A stretch of 64,000 nt of DNA from Pedobacter yonginensis (GTDB lineage: Bacteria > Bacteroidota > Bacteroidia > Sphingobacteriales > Sphingobacteriaceae), in assembly GCF_003173595.1 (NCBI RefSeq), contig NZ_QGNZ01000002.1:372001-436000 (forward strand). The letters run 5' to 3'. The position numbers and the translations under genes were made by a program. Positions 47,749 to 56,834 of the stretch are shown here, one piece after another. The notes beneath the pieces were generated by a model, which was given only the letters and a program-made list of their open reading frames with translations, was not told the DNA's origin and made no database searches. Positions within the stretch are counted from its first letter, which is position 1. Each line of letters begins with the position of its first letter.

Positions 47749-48450
47749 ATGCAGAACGGTACCTTATATTTAATTCCTGTTCCTCTTGCTGAAGAGGTAG
47801 CACATAAAACTTTTACACCTTATTTGGTTGATACCATTAATCAAATTGACACTTACATCGTAGAAAATAGCAAAACCGCTCGTCGGTTTTTGAAAGAAGC
47901 GGGCTTAAAAACGCCTCAAAAAGATTTAATCGTACACGATTATGGAAAACATAACCGTACAGATTTAGGTCAGTTTTTCGTTGAGCTTTTGGCAGGAAAA
48001 GACGTTGGCTTAATGAGCGAAGCAGGATGCCCTGGTATTGCAGATCCAGGTGCCGATATTGTTGCAGAGGCACACAAAAAAGGAATTAAAGTTGTGCCTT
48101 TGGTAGGGCCTAGCTCTATTCTGCTTGCATTGATGGCCTCTGGCTTTAATGGACAAAGTTTTGCATTTTGGGGCTATTTGCCAATTGATAAGGAACAAAG
48201 AACTAAGCGAATTAAAGATTTGGATTTATCGGCTAGTCGATATAAACAAACGCAGATCTTTATTGAAACACCTTTTCGCAACAATCAAATGCTAGAAGAA
48301 ATTTTGAAAAGCTGTAAACCAAGTTCTCAGCTTTGCATTGCTAGTAATTTGACAGGTGAAGACGAATACATCAAGACCCAAACGGTTTATCTATGGCGCA
48401 AAGAAACAATAGATTTACATAAAAAACCAACTATCTTTCTTTTATACTAA
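47749..48450 (+). CDS. RsmI-like SAM-dependent (tetrapyrrole-fold) methyltransferase
   Basis: A 233-residue methyltransferase of the TP-methylase fold to which RsmI (2'-O-methylation of 16S rRNA C1402) belongs. It keeps GTLYLIPVPL, GLMSEAGCPGIADPG and VPLVGPSSILLALMASG. It is shorter than E. coli RsmI (286 residues) and lacks its C-terminal part, as is common for a second RsmI-like paralogue in Bacteroidota. Substrate is therefore uncertain. Confidence 0.8.
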   Translation: MQNGTLYLIPVPLAEEVAHKTFTPYLVDTINQIDTYIVENSKTARRFLKEAGLKTPQKDLIVHDYGKHNRTDLGQFFVELLAGKDVGLMSEAGCPGIADPGADIVAEAHKKGIKVVPLVGPSSILLALMASGFNGQSFAFWGYLPIDKEQRTKRIKDLDLSASRYKQTQIFIETPFRNNQMLEEILKSCKPSSQLCIASNLTGEDEYIKTQTVYLWRKETIDLHKKPTIFLLY

Positions 48451-48494
48451 CCCTTTGGTGTTATTGTGAATTAAAAATTAGGGGATTTCCGAAC

Positions 48495-48659
48495 GGAGAG
48501 ATCTTTGAAAAAAGAACCAAAATTTCCTTAAAAGATTTCTCCGCTACGGTCGAAAGGACGCCTCAGCAATCCGTCTTCTCGACTGGAGCGCAGCGAAATG
48601 GAGAGATCTTTGAAACCAATAACTAAAACTTCCTTAAAAGATTTCTCCGCTACGGTCGA
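48495..48659. repeat. Pair of palindromic REP-like units
   Basis: Two units (48495-48553 and 48600-48659) share GGAGAGATCTTTGAAA at the left and a 30-nt block starting TTCCTTAAAAGATTTCTCCG at the right, with a variable middle of 12-14 nt. Within each unit GGAGAGATCTTT is nearly complementary (11 of 12) to AAAGATTTCTCC, so each can fold into a hairpin. The linker (ACGCCTCAGCAATCCGTC...) is more GC-rich. It resembles dispersed intergenic repeats of Sphingobacteriaceae. Confidence 0.8.
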
Positions 48660-48722
48660 GGAAATGTTTCTCGCCCAGCATGAATGCCTTGCTTCACAAA
48701 CTAAAAATGCACAAGATTCATT

Positions 48723-49295
48723 CTAGCGGTACATTCCCTTTCCCTCGATAAATTGTATGACTTTATCTGGCAAGAAAAATTGAATGTTTTTATTTTCTTT
48801 AATCGCTTTGCGGATGAAGGTTGAAGAAATTTCCATCAATGGCGTTTTCGTTAGCGTAATGGATGGATGATTTCCCCATTCCGTTACATTAGCCTCTGGG
48901 CGGGGATAAACGTAAATTTGATAATTTTTGAGCAGCACCTCGTAATTTTTCCACTTTTTTAAAGAGGCTAAGTTATCCGCTCCCATAATCAGCACAAATT
49001 CTTTTTCTGGATACTTTTCGTGTAAATGGGTTAATGTGTCGATGGTATAGGAGGGCTGAGGCAATGCAAATTCGATATCACTCACTCGAATGTGCTCGGC
49101 GTTTTCAGTAGCCAGCTTAGCCATTTCCAGCCGATCGTACATGTTGGTTAATCCACTTTTATCTTTCAGTGGATTGTGTGGTGAAACCACCAGCCATACT
49201 TCGTCTAGCTCGGTATGATTGGCCATGTAATTCGCAATAATTAAGTGCCCAGTATGGATTGGATTATAAGAACCGAAAAAAAGACCAGTTTTCAT
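48723..49295 (-). CDS. nadD: Nicotinate-nucleotide adenylyltransferase
   Basis: NAD biosynthesis enzyme that adenylates nicotinate mononucleotide. The nucleotidyltransferase motifs GSYNPIHTGHLIIA and ISSTFIRKAI are present. At 190 residues it is normal. Last gene of the yicC-gmk-nadD run on the minus strand, 61 nt after gmk. Confidence 0.93.
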   Translation of the reverse strand: MKTGLFFGSYNPIHTGHLIIANYMANHTELDEVWLVVSPHNPLKDKSGLTNMYDRLEMAKLATENAEHIRVSDIEFALPQPSYTIDTLTHLHEKYPEKEFVLIMGADNLASLKKWKNYEVLLKNYQIYVYPRPEANVTEWGNHPSITLTKTPLMEISSTFIRKAIKENKNIQFFLPDKVIQFIEGKGMYR

Positions 49296-49356
49296 ATTAA
49301 GATAATCAGCTAGATAATTGCGGAGTTAATATTTTAAACGTTGAAATCAGATTTGG

Positions 49357-49926
49357 CTAACTTTTAATAAAATCTCCAACCAATTTTTCTGCTTCGGCAC
49401 AAGCTGTTGCTAAATCGTAGTTTTTTAAAATCACATCAAACTTATCGGCATAGGTTAACTCCTTTTCTGCTTTGATAAAACGTTCTTGTAATTTTTCAGG
49501 ACTATCAGTTCCTCTACCACTTAAACGCTCTTTTAAAACTTCTAAAGATGGTGGCTGTACAAAGATAGCTAAAGCATCTTCTTCATATTTTCGTTTCAGC
49601 CTAATGCCACCCTCTACATCAATATCAAAAATAACGTGTTTCCCTTCATTCCAAATGCGTTCAATTTCGGAGCGCAATGTTCCGTAGAATGTTCCATTGT
49701 AAACCTCCTCAAATTCTACAAATTCTTGACGGGCTACTTTATGCAAAAACTCTTCTTTACTAATGAAATAGTAGTCATTTTCATGGGTTTCGGCGCCACG
49801 TAATTCGCGGGTTGTTGCAGAAATAGAAAAGCTCAGTTCAGGAAATTTGCTTAATAAGTGATGTACGATAGTGGTTTTGCCTGCTCCAGATGGTGCCGAA
49901 AATATAATTAATTTGCCTTGTTTCAT
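49357..49926 (-). CDS. gmk: Guanylate kinase
   Basis: Phosphorylates GMP to GDP. The P-loop is FSAPSGAGKTTIV at about 9-21; the GMP site includes TTRELRGAE and DIDVEGG. Length 189. The 69-nt gap to yicC contains a short purine-rich heptad stretch. Confidence 0.95.
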   Translation of the reverse strand: MKQGKLIIFSAPSGAGKTTIVHHLLSKFPELSFSISATTRELRGAETHENDYYFISKEEFLHKVARQEFVEFEEVYNGTFYGTLRSEIERIWNEGKHVIFDIDVEGGIRLKRKYEEDALAIFVQPPSLEVLKERLSGRGTDSPEKLQERFIKAEKELTYADKFDVILKNYDLATACAEAEKLVGDFIKS

Positions 49927-49935
49927 TTTGTTGAG

Positions 49936-49955
49936 ACTAAAGACTAAAGCTGAAC
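49936..49955 (+). repeat. Short heptad element between gmk and yicC
   Basis: GACTAAAGACTAAAGCTGAA is two to three heptads of the same family as arrays A to E, showing that the repeat is not confined to the arg operon. Confidence 0.45.
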
Positions 49956-49995
49956 GTTCAAAGCGGTAGTATTTGAACCATAAGCTTTAAACTTT

Positions 49996-50871
49996 CTATA
50001 ATACATTTAATAACTGTTCTTTTATCTTTTCTAATTCTTCTTTCATGCCCACCACAAACTGTTGCATTTGTGCGTCATTTGCCTTGGCGCCCATCGTATT
50101 AATTTCTCTGCCAATTTCCTGCGAAATGAAACCTAACTTCTTACCATTCGCTTCTTTACTGGTTAAAGTTTGTAAAAAGTAATCGCAATGACTTTTCAAA
50201 CGCGTTTTTTCCTCAGTGATGTCTATCTTATCGATATAATAAATTAATTCTTGCTCAAAACGGTTTTGATCTATATTCACCTTACCCACGGCATCATCTA
50301 AAAATTGGGTAAATTTATCCCGAATGGCCGAAATTCGCTTTGGCTCTAATTCTTCAACAGATTTGAAATATGACAGAATATTCTGAATGCGTAGCTCTAA
50401 ATCAGATTTCAAAACAGCGCCTTCATCTTCTCTAAATTTGTTAAAACTAACAACAGCTTGGGTAAATATTTGATATAGATGGTTCCATTCATCTTCAGAA
50501 ACACTTTCTTCTTTGTAATTAATTACATCTGGAAAGGTTAACGCTATTTGCAATAAATTACTGCTATTAGCATTTAATTCGTTATTAACGGCAATGAGTT
50601 GGTTGTAATAATGCGCTAATAAGGCCGTGTTAATGGATGCGCCCGTAACTTCAGCCGCGGAGCGCTCTACGTTAATATTCAAGCTTACTTTACCCCGCTC
50701 TATATCTTTACTACACACGTTGCGCAGAATAATTTCTTTATCAGAAAAGGCTTTAGGAAATTTTAAATTAAGCTCAAGAAATTTACTGTTGAGCGATTTG
50801 ATTTCGACACTGTACTTTGCATTTGCATAATCGGCTGTTGCTAAGCCGTATCCTGTCATGGATTTTATCAT
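49996..50871 (-). CDS. yicC: YicC-family endoribonuclease
   Basis: A 291-residue YicC/YloC protein; the family has been shown to contain endoribonucleases in E. coli and B. subtilis. The N-terminus MIKSMTGYGLA and the C-terminal ending (MKEELEKIKEQLLNVL) are diagnostic. I start at ATG 50871; the in-frame TTG two codons earlier is the end of the TATCTTTG box. First gene of the run with gmk and nadD. Confidence 0.92.
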   Translation of the reverse strand: MIKSMTGYGLATADYANAKYSVEIKSLNSKFLELNLKFPKAFSDKEIILRNVCSKDIERGKVSLNINVERSAAEVTGASINTALLAHYYNQLIAVNNELNANSSNLLQIALTFPDVINYKEESVSEDEWNHLYQIFTQAVVSFNKFREDEGAVLKSDLELRIQNILSYFKSVEELEPKRISAIRDKFTQFLDDAVGKVNIDQNRFEQELIYYIDKIDITEEKTRLKSHCDYFLQTLTSKEANGKKLGFISQEIGREINTMGAKANDAQMQQFVVGMKEELEKIKEQLLNVL

Positions 50872-50874
50872 GCG

Positions 50875-50882
50875 CAAAGATA
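50875..50882 (-). promoter_or_regulatory. -7 box 3 nt before the yicC start
   Basis: TATCTTTG on the minus strand ends 3 nt before ATG 50871. It heads the yicC-gmk-nadD run, so a promoter is expected here. Confidence 0.5.
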
Positions 50883-51319
50883 GAAAAATAAGTTTGGAGT
50901 TTAAGTTGCCCGCCAGGAGTTTTGCGCTGCTTTAACATCGACAAGATGGAACCAAAATTTCTGTGGTTCACACTTTCAATCTTCAGCAGGGTGAACTTTA
51001 TCAATGCATTAACGTTTATTTAACAATTAAAAAGTTAAACAAATGTTAATTTTACAAAAAATACTTGGTAGGCACGAAGCAGTTTTGCTATAAACTGAAA
51101 TTTTAATTTGTTTGATTTTTGACACAAGGTCTTCCAGTGGATGAGATTTGTTACCAAAAGGTGTTATTATTAAAAAAGATACGAACATTAGAATAGCACC
51201 ATGTGTTGTAAAGATTAACGAGGCAAAGGGAACATGGGGTATTAAAAATTTAGAATGTACTTAAATCCATGCTCTATTAAACATCCGGTATAGGCACACC
51301 AATATCAAGCAAAAATTAT
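50883..51319. other. Gene-free divergent region between yicC and the 51.3-kb gene
   Basis: I see no gene, array or strong hairpin in these 437 bases. The sequence is AT-rich with few features beyond the yicC promoter box at its left end. It must also hold the promoter of the rightward gene. Confidence 0.5.
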
Positions 51320-52036
51320 ATGCTCATGAAATTTTTTAAATACTCAATTCTTCACATACTATTTATCCTATTTGGCTTGGGCGCAAAGGCTCAAGATTTT
51401 ATTGCCAAAGGGGTGATTATAGAAAAGGGCTCAAACATTAGAATTGCATTATCGGAGATTACAAATAAGCGCACCAAATTGGGTGTGGGAAGCAATGATT
51501 TAGGTTTCTTCCAGATTAAAGCTAAAGTTGGAGATACTTTGCTCATAACAAAAAGAAATTTAATGGATCAAGAAGTTGTGGTAAAGGGTGAGCAGGATAT
51601 AATCGTATATCTCATTCGGAATACCACCATGCTGGAGGATGTTACCATTAGGGGAAATACCAAAAAGCAAGATCTGGATGAAATCAAGAAAGAATTTCAG
51701 AACAAAGGCGTTTACAATGGTGGTAAATCATCCGTTCTTTCGGCCATCTTTAGCCCGCTAAATGCACTATATAATTTAATTGGAAAGGATCCTAAAAATG
51801 CTCGACGATTTGGAAGATACGCCGATAATGAAATCAAACAATCGCAAATTGATGTGTATTTTAATCAAAGCATCATTAAAAACAATACTGAGCTAAGAGG
51901 TGATACACTGGAAAAATACATGCTAAATTGCCGACCAGCATTTGAAAAAGCACAGTATTGGAACAGTTACGATTACATTAAGTACATTAAAGAATCGTCA
52001 AAAAGTTTTACAGATACGTTGGGAAAAGGAAAATAA
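51320..52036 (+). CDS. Exported protein with carboxypeptidase-regulatory-like domain
   Basis: A 238-residue exported protein. Signal MLMKFFKYSILHILFILFGLGAKAQ; residues about 26-110 (ending LEDVTIRGNTKKQ) form a CarboxypepD_reg-like beta-sandwich as found at the N-terminus of TonB receptors. Here no barrel follows; the rest is a charged, mostly helical domain. Such free-standing proteins are frequent in Bacteroidota. Function unknown. Confidence 0.7.
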   Translation: MLMKFFKYSILHILFILFGLGAKAQDFIAKGVIIEKGSNIRIALSEITNKRTKLGVGSNDLGFFQIKAKVGDTLLITKRNLMDQEVVVKGEQDIIVYLIRNTTMLEDVTIRGNTKKQDLDEIKKEFQNKGVYNGGKSSVLSAIFSPLNALYNLIGKDPKNARRFGRYADNEIKQSQIDVYFNQSIIKNNTELRGDTLEKYMLNCRPAFEKAQYWNSYDYIKYIKESSKSFTDTLGKGK

Positions 52037-52066
52037 AGGGCGGTATCCGGTCTTAATTAATGTCCT

Positions 52067-52795
52067 CTAAATGGATAAGGTTTCGCAAGCTTTTTCTGCG
52101 GCTAATTTTTCGGCATTCTTCTTATTATAATCTCTCCCAGTTCCAACTTTTTCACCTTCTACAACGGCGCTGATGGTAAATAATTTAGCGCTTTCGCCTT
52201 CGCCATTTTCTGCCAGTTCGAAAAGTACATCTTTACCATGGCGTTGACACCATTCAATCAATTTACTTTTAAAATTGGTTTCGGTAAGTTCCAAGGTATG
52301 AATGTCGATATGGGGCTTAACAATTCTACGAAGCAAAAATTCTTTGGTGAAATTATACCCCTTATCCATGTAGATTGCACCAATTATAGCCTCGAAGGCA
52401 TCACCCAACATGGAGTTGTGCTTGGTTTGAATGCTTACAGATCGCTGATCGAACTGAATCATTCGATCGAAACCGATTTTTTTCGCCAACTGGTTTAAAT
52501 TAGCCCGATTTACGATTTTAGAACGCATTTCGGTTAAAAAGCCTTCTTCTTTGTACGGATAGTGTTTGAAAAGAAGTTCGGCAATTACAGATCCTAAAAC
52601 AGCATCACCTAAAAATTCCAGCCGCTCGTTACTGCTTCTGCTTCCGTTTTTCAAAACTTTAGCTACAGAACGATGTCTAAACGCCATTTTGTATAGCGTA
52701 ACATTGCCTGGAACAAAGCCCAAAATATTTTTCAGCTTTTTAACAAACTCCTTTTCAGGAGATAGATAAAGTTTATATAATTTTAATATCGGCAT
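52067..52795 (-). CDS. rnc: Ribonuclease III
   Basis: Double-strand-specific RNase for rRNA and mRNA processing. The catalytic signature is NERLEFLGDAVLGSV, with the second acidic site in DAFEAIIGAIYMDKG. A dsRNA-binding domain occupies about 170-240. It is followed upstream by fabF and acpP on the same strand, the usual order in this phylum. Confidence 0.95.
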   Translation of the reverse strand: MPILKLYKLYLSPEKEFVKKLKNILGFVPGNVTLYKMAFRHRSVAKVLKNGSRSSNERLEFLGDAVLGSVIAELLFKHYPYKEEGFLTEMRSKIVNRANLNQLAKKIGFDRMIQFDQRSVSIQTKHNSMLGDAFEAIIGAIYMDKGYNFTKEFLLRRIVKPHIDIHTLELTETNFKSKLIEWCQRHGKDVLFELAENGEGESAKLFTISAVVEGEKVGTGRDYNKKNAEKLAAEKACETLSI

Positions 52796-52888
52796 TAAAG
52801 AAATAACACAATTAACGGCTAACTAGCATATTTAACTAAGTTATCTATTTTTAATTAGCATACAAAATTATATAAAGAGGCTGTTTAA

Positions 52889-54142
52889 TTAATCTTCGTA
52901 CTTTTTGAAAATTACTGAAGCGTTATGCCCACCGAAACCGAAAGTATTACTTAGCGCGGCTCTAACTGTGCGTTTTTGAGCTTTGTTAAATGTAAAATTG
53001 AGTTTAGGATCAAAAGCAGGATCATCTGTAAAGTGATTAATTGTTGGAGGAACAATATCATTTTGAACAGCTAAAATTGCTGCAATCGCTTCAATTGCAC
53101 CCGCTGCACCCAATAGGTGACCAGTCATTGATTTGGTAGAACTGATGTTTAAACGGTAGGCATCTTCTCCAAATAAGGCACCAATGGCTTTGGTTTCGCT
53201 AATATCACCAAGCGGTGTAGAAGTTCCATGAACATTGATGTAATCGATATCAGCAGTAGTTAAACCCGCATCTTTAAGTGCATTTGTCATAACCATTCTA
53301 GCGCCTAAACCTTCTGGATGTGGAGCGGTGATGTGATTTGCATCAGCACTCATTCCACCACCAACAAGTTCTGCATAAATTTTTGCACCCCTTGCTTTTG
53401 CGTGTTCAAGTTCTTCTAAAATAATTGTTCCGGCACCTTCACCTGCTACAAAACCATCACGATCTTTATCGAACGGACGAGATGCCGTTGCCGGATCATC
53501 ATTACGTGTAGATAGTGCGTGCATGGCGTTAAAGCCACCCATTCCTGCTTCATTAATAATCGCTTCTGATCCTCCGCTAATGATCACATCGGCCATACCC
53601 AAGCGGATATAGTTAAATGCATCAATCATTGCATTGGTAGAGGAAGCACATGCCGAAACAGTTGCAAAATTTGGCCCACGTAAGCCGTATTTAATTGAAA
53701 TATGCCCTGGAGCAATATCAATAATCATTTTAGGGATAAAAAATGGATTGTATCTTGGCGTGCCATCTCCCTTCGCGAAATTCGAAATTTCATCTAAGAA
53801 AGTTTTCAATCCACCTATGCCTGCGCCCCAAATTACACCGATTCGATTGGTATCTAATTTTTCAAAATCAAAACCACCATCCTTCACAGCCTCATCTGTT
53901 GCTACTAAAGCATATTGTACAAACGGATCTAGCTTACGGGCTTCCTTTTTCTCCAAAAAATCTTCTGGATTAAAGTTTTTTACCTCGCAAGCGAATTTGG
54001 TTTTAAACTTCTCAGTATCAAAACCCTTAATAGGAGCAGCGCCACTCACCCCGTTAGTCAATCCTTCCCAAAAATCGGGAACATTATTGCCTATAGGAGT
54101 GAGCGCACCCAACCCTGTTACTACTACTCTTTTTAATTCCAT
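52889..54142 (-). CDS. fabF: 3-oxoacyl-ACP synthase II
   Basis: Elongating condensing enzyme of fatty acid synthesis, 417 residues. Catalytic Cys is C165 in TVSACASSTNA; His residues are in NVHGTSTPLGD and MTGHLLGAAG. It begins 21 nt after acpP and ends 93 nt before rnc. Confidence 0.95.
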   Translation of the reverse strand: MELKRVVVTGLGALTPIGNNVPDFWEGLTNGVSGAAPIKGFDTEKFKTKFACEVKNFNPEDFLEKKEARKLDPFVQYALVATDEAVKDGGFDFEKLDTNRIGVIWGAGIGGLKTFLDEISNFAKGDGTPRYNPFFIPKMIIDIAPGHISIKYGLRGPNFATVSACASSTNAMIDAFNYIRLGMADVIISGGSEAIINEAGMGGFNAMHALSTRNDDPATASRPFDKDRDGFVAGEGAGTIILEELEHAKARGAKIYAELVGGGMSADANHITAPHPEGLGARMVMTNALKDAGLTTADIDYINVHGTSTPLGDISETKAIGALFGEDAYRLNISSTKSMTGHLLGAAGAIEAIAAILAVQNDIVPPTINHFTDDPAFDPKLNFTFNKAQKRTVRAALSNTFGFGGHNASVIFKKYED

Positions 54143-54163
54143 TTATACTGAAAAAGCGTAATT

Positions 54164-54400
54164 CTATTTAACGTTTTTTTCCAAATAAGCGATTGCTTGA
54201 CCAACTGTACCGATGGTTTCAGCCTGATCGTCAGGAATAGCTACATTGAATTCTTTCTCAAATTCCATAATAAGTTCTACGGTATCTAAAGAATCTGCAC
54301 CTAAATCGTTGGTGAATGAAGCCTCTGGCGTAACTTCGCTTTCGTCAACACCTAGTTTTTCTACGATAATAGCCTTAACTCTTGAAGCAATATCAGACAT
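54164..54400 (-). CDS. acpP: Acyl carrier protein
   Basis: A 78-residue acidic protein; Ser37 in [10 protein letters not shown] carries phosphopantetheine. It heads the acpP-fabF-rnc run. Upstream on the minus strand TTTCTTTG resembles a -7 box. Confidence 0.96.
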   Translation of the reverse strand: MSDIASRVKAIIVEKLGVDESEVTPEASFTNDLGADSLDTVELIMEFEKEFNVAIPDDQAETIGTVGQAIAYLEKNVK

Positions 54401-54558
54401 AATTTTATAATTTAATGGTTAAATAATTCTGTGCAAAGAAAAATAAATTCTTACAATTTTCAAATGTTTTTATTTCGACCCCTACTTTTGGTATCTAAAT
54501 AACACAGCGAATATAGAATTAGTTTTTTAATTTCGTTCTGTAAATAATTTATTTCCCC

Positions 54559-54978
54559 TTGAATAGAACTTACCTAAAGCTCACGTTAGACCTTGATTTT
54601 ATACTAATTGCGATCACAGCGCCCCTAAAAGACTATGTGCTTTGCCACAAAATTAATACGCGACTAAATTTACATTTCGAAAAAATTGAAGACCATGAAA
54701 TTTTTTTTAACATTGATGAACCCGCCTGGTCTTTCTCTAAATATTACTTTTTTGTTGAGCAGGGCGATGTAGAATATTACTTAATTAGCAACAGGAGCAG
54801 TGATGGAATCCTGATTCCAGAAATGGCAAATGTTGATTTTTTCATCATTATTAAAGAATTTATAGATAAGGAAGATCTTGATTATTTACTCACTAGCTTA
54901 AACAAACTGCCTGATATACAGGTAGCTGCAAAAATAGATCCCACCAAATTAAAGAGTAAAGAAAATTTGGTAATATAA
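54559..54978 (+). CDS. IPExxxVDY family protein
   Basis: A 139-residue Bacteroidota protein whose hallmark reads IPEMANVDF here, with Phe in place of the final Tyr. The start is TTG at 54559: the family core begins at once and no ATG exists before the motif. The family is usually encoded near acpP and pyk, as here. Function unknown. Confidence 0.8.
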   Translation: MNRTYLKLTLDLDFILIAITAPLKDYVLCHKINTRLNLHFEKIEDHEIFFNIDEPAWSFSKYYFFVEQGDVEYYLISNRSSDGILIPEMANVDFFIIIKEFIDKEDLDYLLTSLNKLPDIQVAAKIDPTKLKSKENLVI

Positions 54979-55128
54979 AAATTATATACTTGGTGTATTA
55001 AATACACTATATTTGAGGGTTATAAACAACGAACAAAAAAACAAAATATATAAATATTGATGCAGTTTGATTATTTTAGATAATTAATTGGCGTTTTCTT
55101 AAACTGCATTGCTAAAATCAATTATTAA

Positions 55129-56559
55129 ATGAAACCTTTTCATTCTAGAACTAAAATTGTTGCCACTTTAGGCCCAGCATCCGCTAAACCAGATGTATTA
55201 TATAGTATGTTTAACGCAGGTTTAGATGTTTGCCGTTTAAACTTTTCACATGGTTCACAAGCAGATCATCAAGCGGTTTTGGATACCATCCGCGATTTAA
55301 ATAAAAAATACGACTATAACGTTGGTATTCTTGCCGATTTACAGGGCCCTAAAATCCGCATTGGATTAGTAAAAGAAGGTGGTATTAATTTAATTAACGG
55401 TACAACAACTGTAATTACAACTACTGAGTGTATTGGTAACGAAGAGCGTATTTACATTACCTACCAAAGTTTCCCTCAAGATGTTCAAGCTGGAGAAATT
55501 ATTCTTTTGGACGATGGTAAGCTTCAAATGAAAGTGATTTCGACCAATTTAAAGGATGAAGTGGTTTGCGAAATTGTTCACGGTGGTATTTTAACTTCGA
55601 GAAAAGGTGTAAATCTTCCTAATACAAAAGTTTCTATCCCTTCGTTAACGCCAGAAGATCGCGAAAATTTAGAGTTCGTTCTTGAAAATGATGTAGAATG
55701 GATTGGTTTATCTTTCGTTCGTAAGGCTGAGGATATTGTTGAACTTAAAAAAATAATCGCAGAGCGTGGCAAAACGGCTCGTGTTATTGCTAAAATAGAA
55801 AAGCCAGAGGCTATTGCTAACATCGATGAAATTATTGCTGCATCTGATGGTATTATGGTTGCTCGTGGTGATTTAGGTGTGGAATGTCCAATGGAAGAAG
55901 TTCCTTTGTTACAGAAAATGATTGTTGCTAAATGTAGAGCCGCATCTAAACCTGTAATTGTTGCCACTCAAATGCTTGAAAGTATGATTACTACGCCGCG
56001 CCCAACGCGTGCTGAGGTTAATGATGTTGCGAACTCAGTTTTAGATGGTGCTGATGCGGTAATGCTTAGTGGCGAGACTTCAGTTGGAGAATTTCCATTA
56101 ATCGTGATTGAAACGATGCAGAAAATTATTCAAAACATCGAGCAGAACAACTACCCTTTCAATCCTGATAAATTCTTAAAACCAAAATCGCCATCTTTCT
56201 TAAGTGATGCAATTTGTGATTCTGCTTGTTTCTTAGCTAAACAAACCAACGCAGTAGGTATTGTTTCCATGACATTGAGTGGTTACACGGCATTCGAAAT
56301 TTCGAGTCACAGACCAGAAGCTTTAACCTTCATTTTTACCAGCAACAGAGCTTTATTAAACGCTGTAAGTTTACTTTGGGGTGTTAGAGGTTTCTATTAC
56401 GATAAATTTGAAAGTACAGATAACACCATTATCGAGGTTAACGAGTTCTTGAAAAGTCAAAAATTGGTTAAACAAGGTGATATCATCATTAATACCGCAG
56501 CCATTCCGATGGAAGCTAAAGGTAAAACCAACATGTTAAAAATTACGGTTATCGACTAA
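55129..56559 (+). CDS. pyk: Pyruvate kinase
   Basis: Glycolytic enzyme making pyruvate and ATP from PEP and ADP. Motifs include TKIVATLGPAS, VCRLNFSHG, ADLQGPKIRIG, the catalytic IAKIEKPEA and the GDLGVECPMEEVP helix. Length 476, full. A strong terminator follows. Confidence 0.95.
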   Translation: MKPFHSRTKIVATLGPASAKPDVLYSMFNAGLDVCRLNFSHGSQADHQAVLDTIRDLNKKYDYNVGILADLQGPKIRIGLVKEGGINLINGTTTVITTTECIGNEERIYITYQSFPQDVQAGEIILLDDGKLQMKVISTNLKDEVVCEIVHGGILTSRKGVNLPNTKVSIPSLTPEDRENLEFVLENDVEWIGLSFVRKAEDIVELKKIIAERGKTARVIAKIEKPEAIANIDEIIAASDGIMVARGDLGVECPMEEVPLLQKMIVAKCRAASKPVIVATQMLESMITTPRPTRAEVNDVANSVLDGADAVMLSGETSVGEFPLIVIETMQKIIQNIEQNNYPFNPDKFLKPKSPSFLSDAICDSACFLAKQTNAVGIVSMTLSGYTAFEISSHRPEALTFIFTSNRALLNAVSLLWGVRGFYYDKFESTDNTIIEVNEFLKSQKLVKQGDIIINTAAIPMEAKGKTNMLKITVID

Positions 56560-56582
56560 TTCTCTAACCTTTTAAATATTTT

Positions 56583-56615
56583 AATGCTCTCGATTGTTTC
56601 GAGAGCATTTTTTTT
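56583..56615 (+). terminator. Terminator after pyk
   Basis: AATGCTCTCGA and TCGAGAGCATT form an 11-bp perfect stem with a 5-nt loop, followed by eight T. Confidence 0.92.
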
Positions 56616-56647
56616 AGCTTAAAAATTATATTTTTGCAATCCCTAAC

Positions 56648-56733
<86 letters not shown>

Positions 56734-56834
56734 TCTTTTCCCCTTTAACGCATCATATTCTGTATCATTCTTAATACTTTAAATTGAAGTGCGGGAACAG
56801 TGTTATTTTTATCGCTGAAGAATAAAATCAAACA

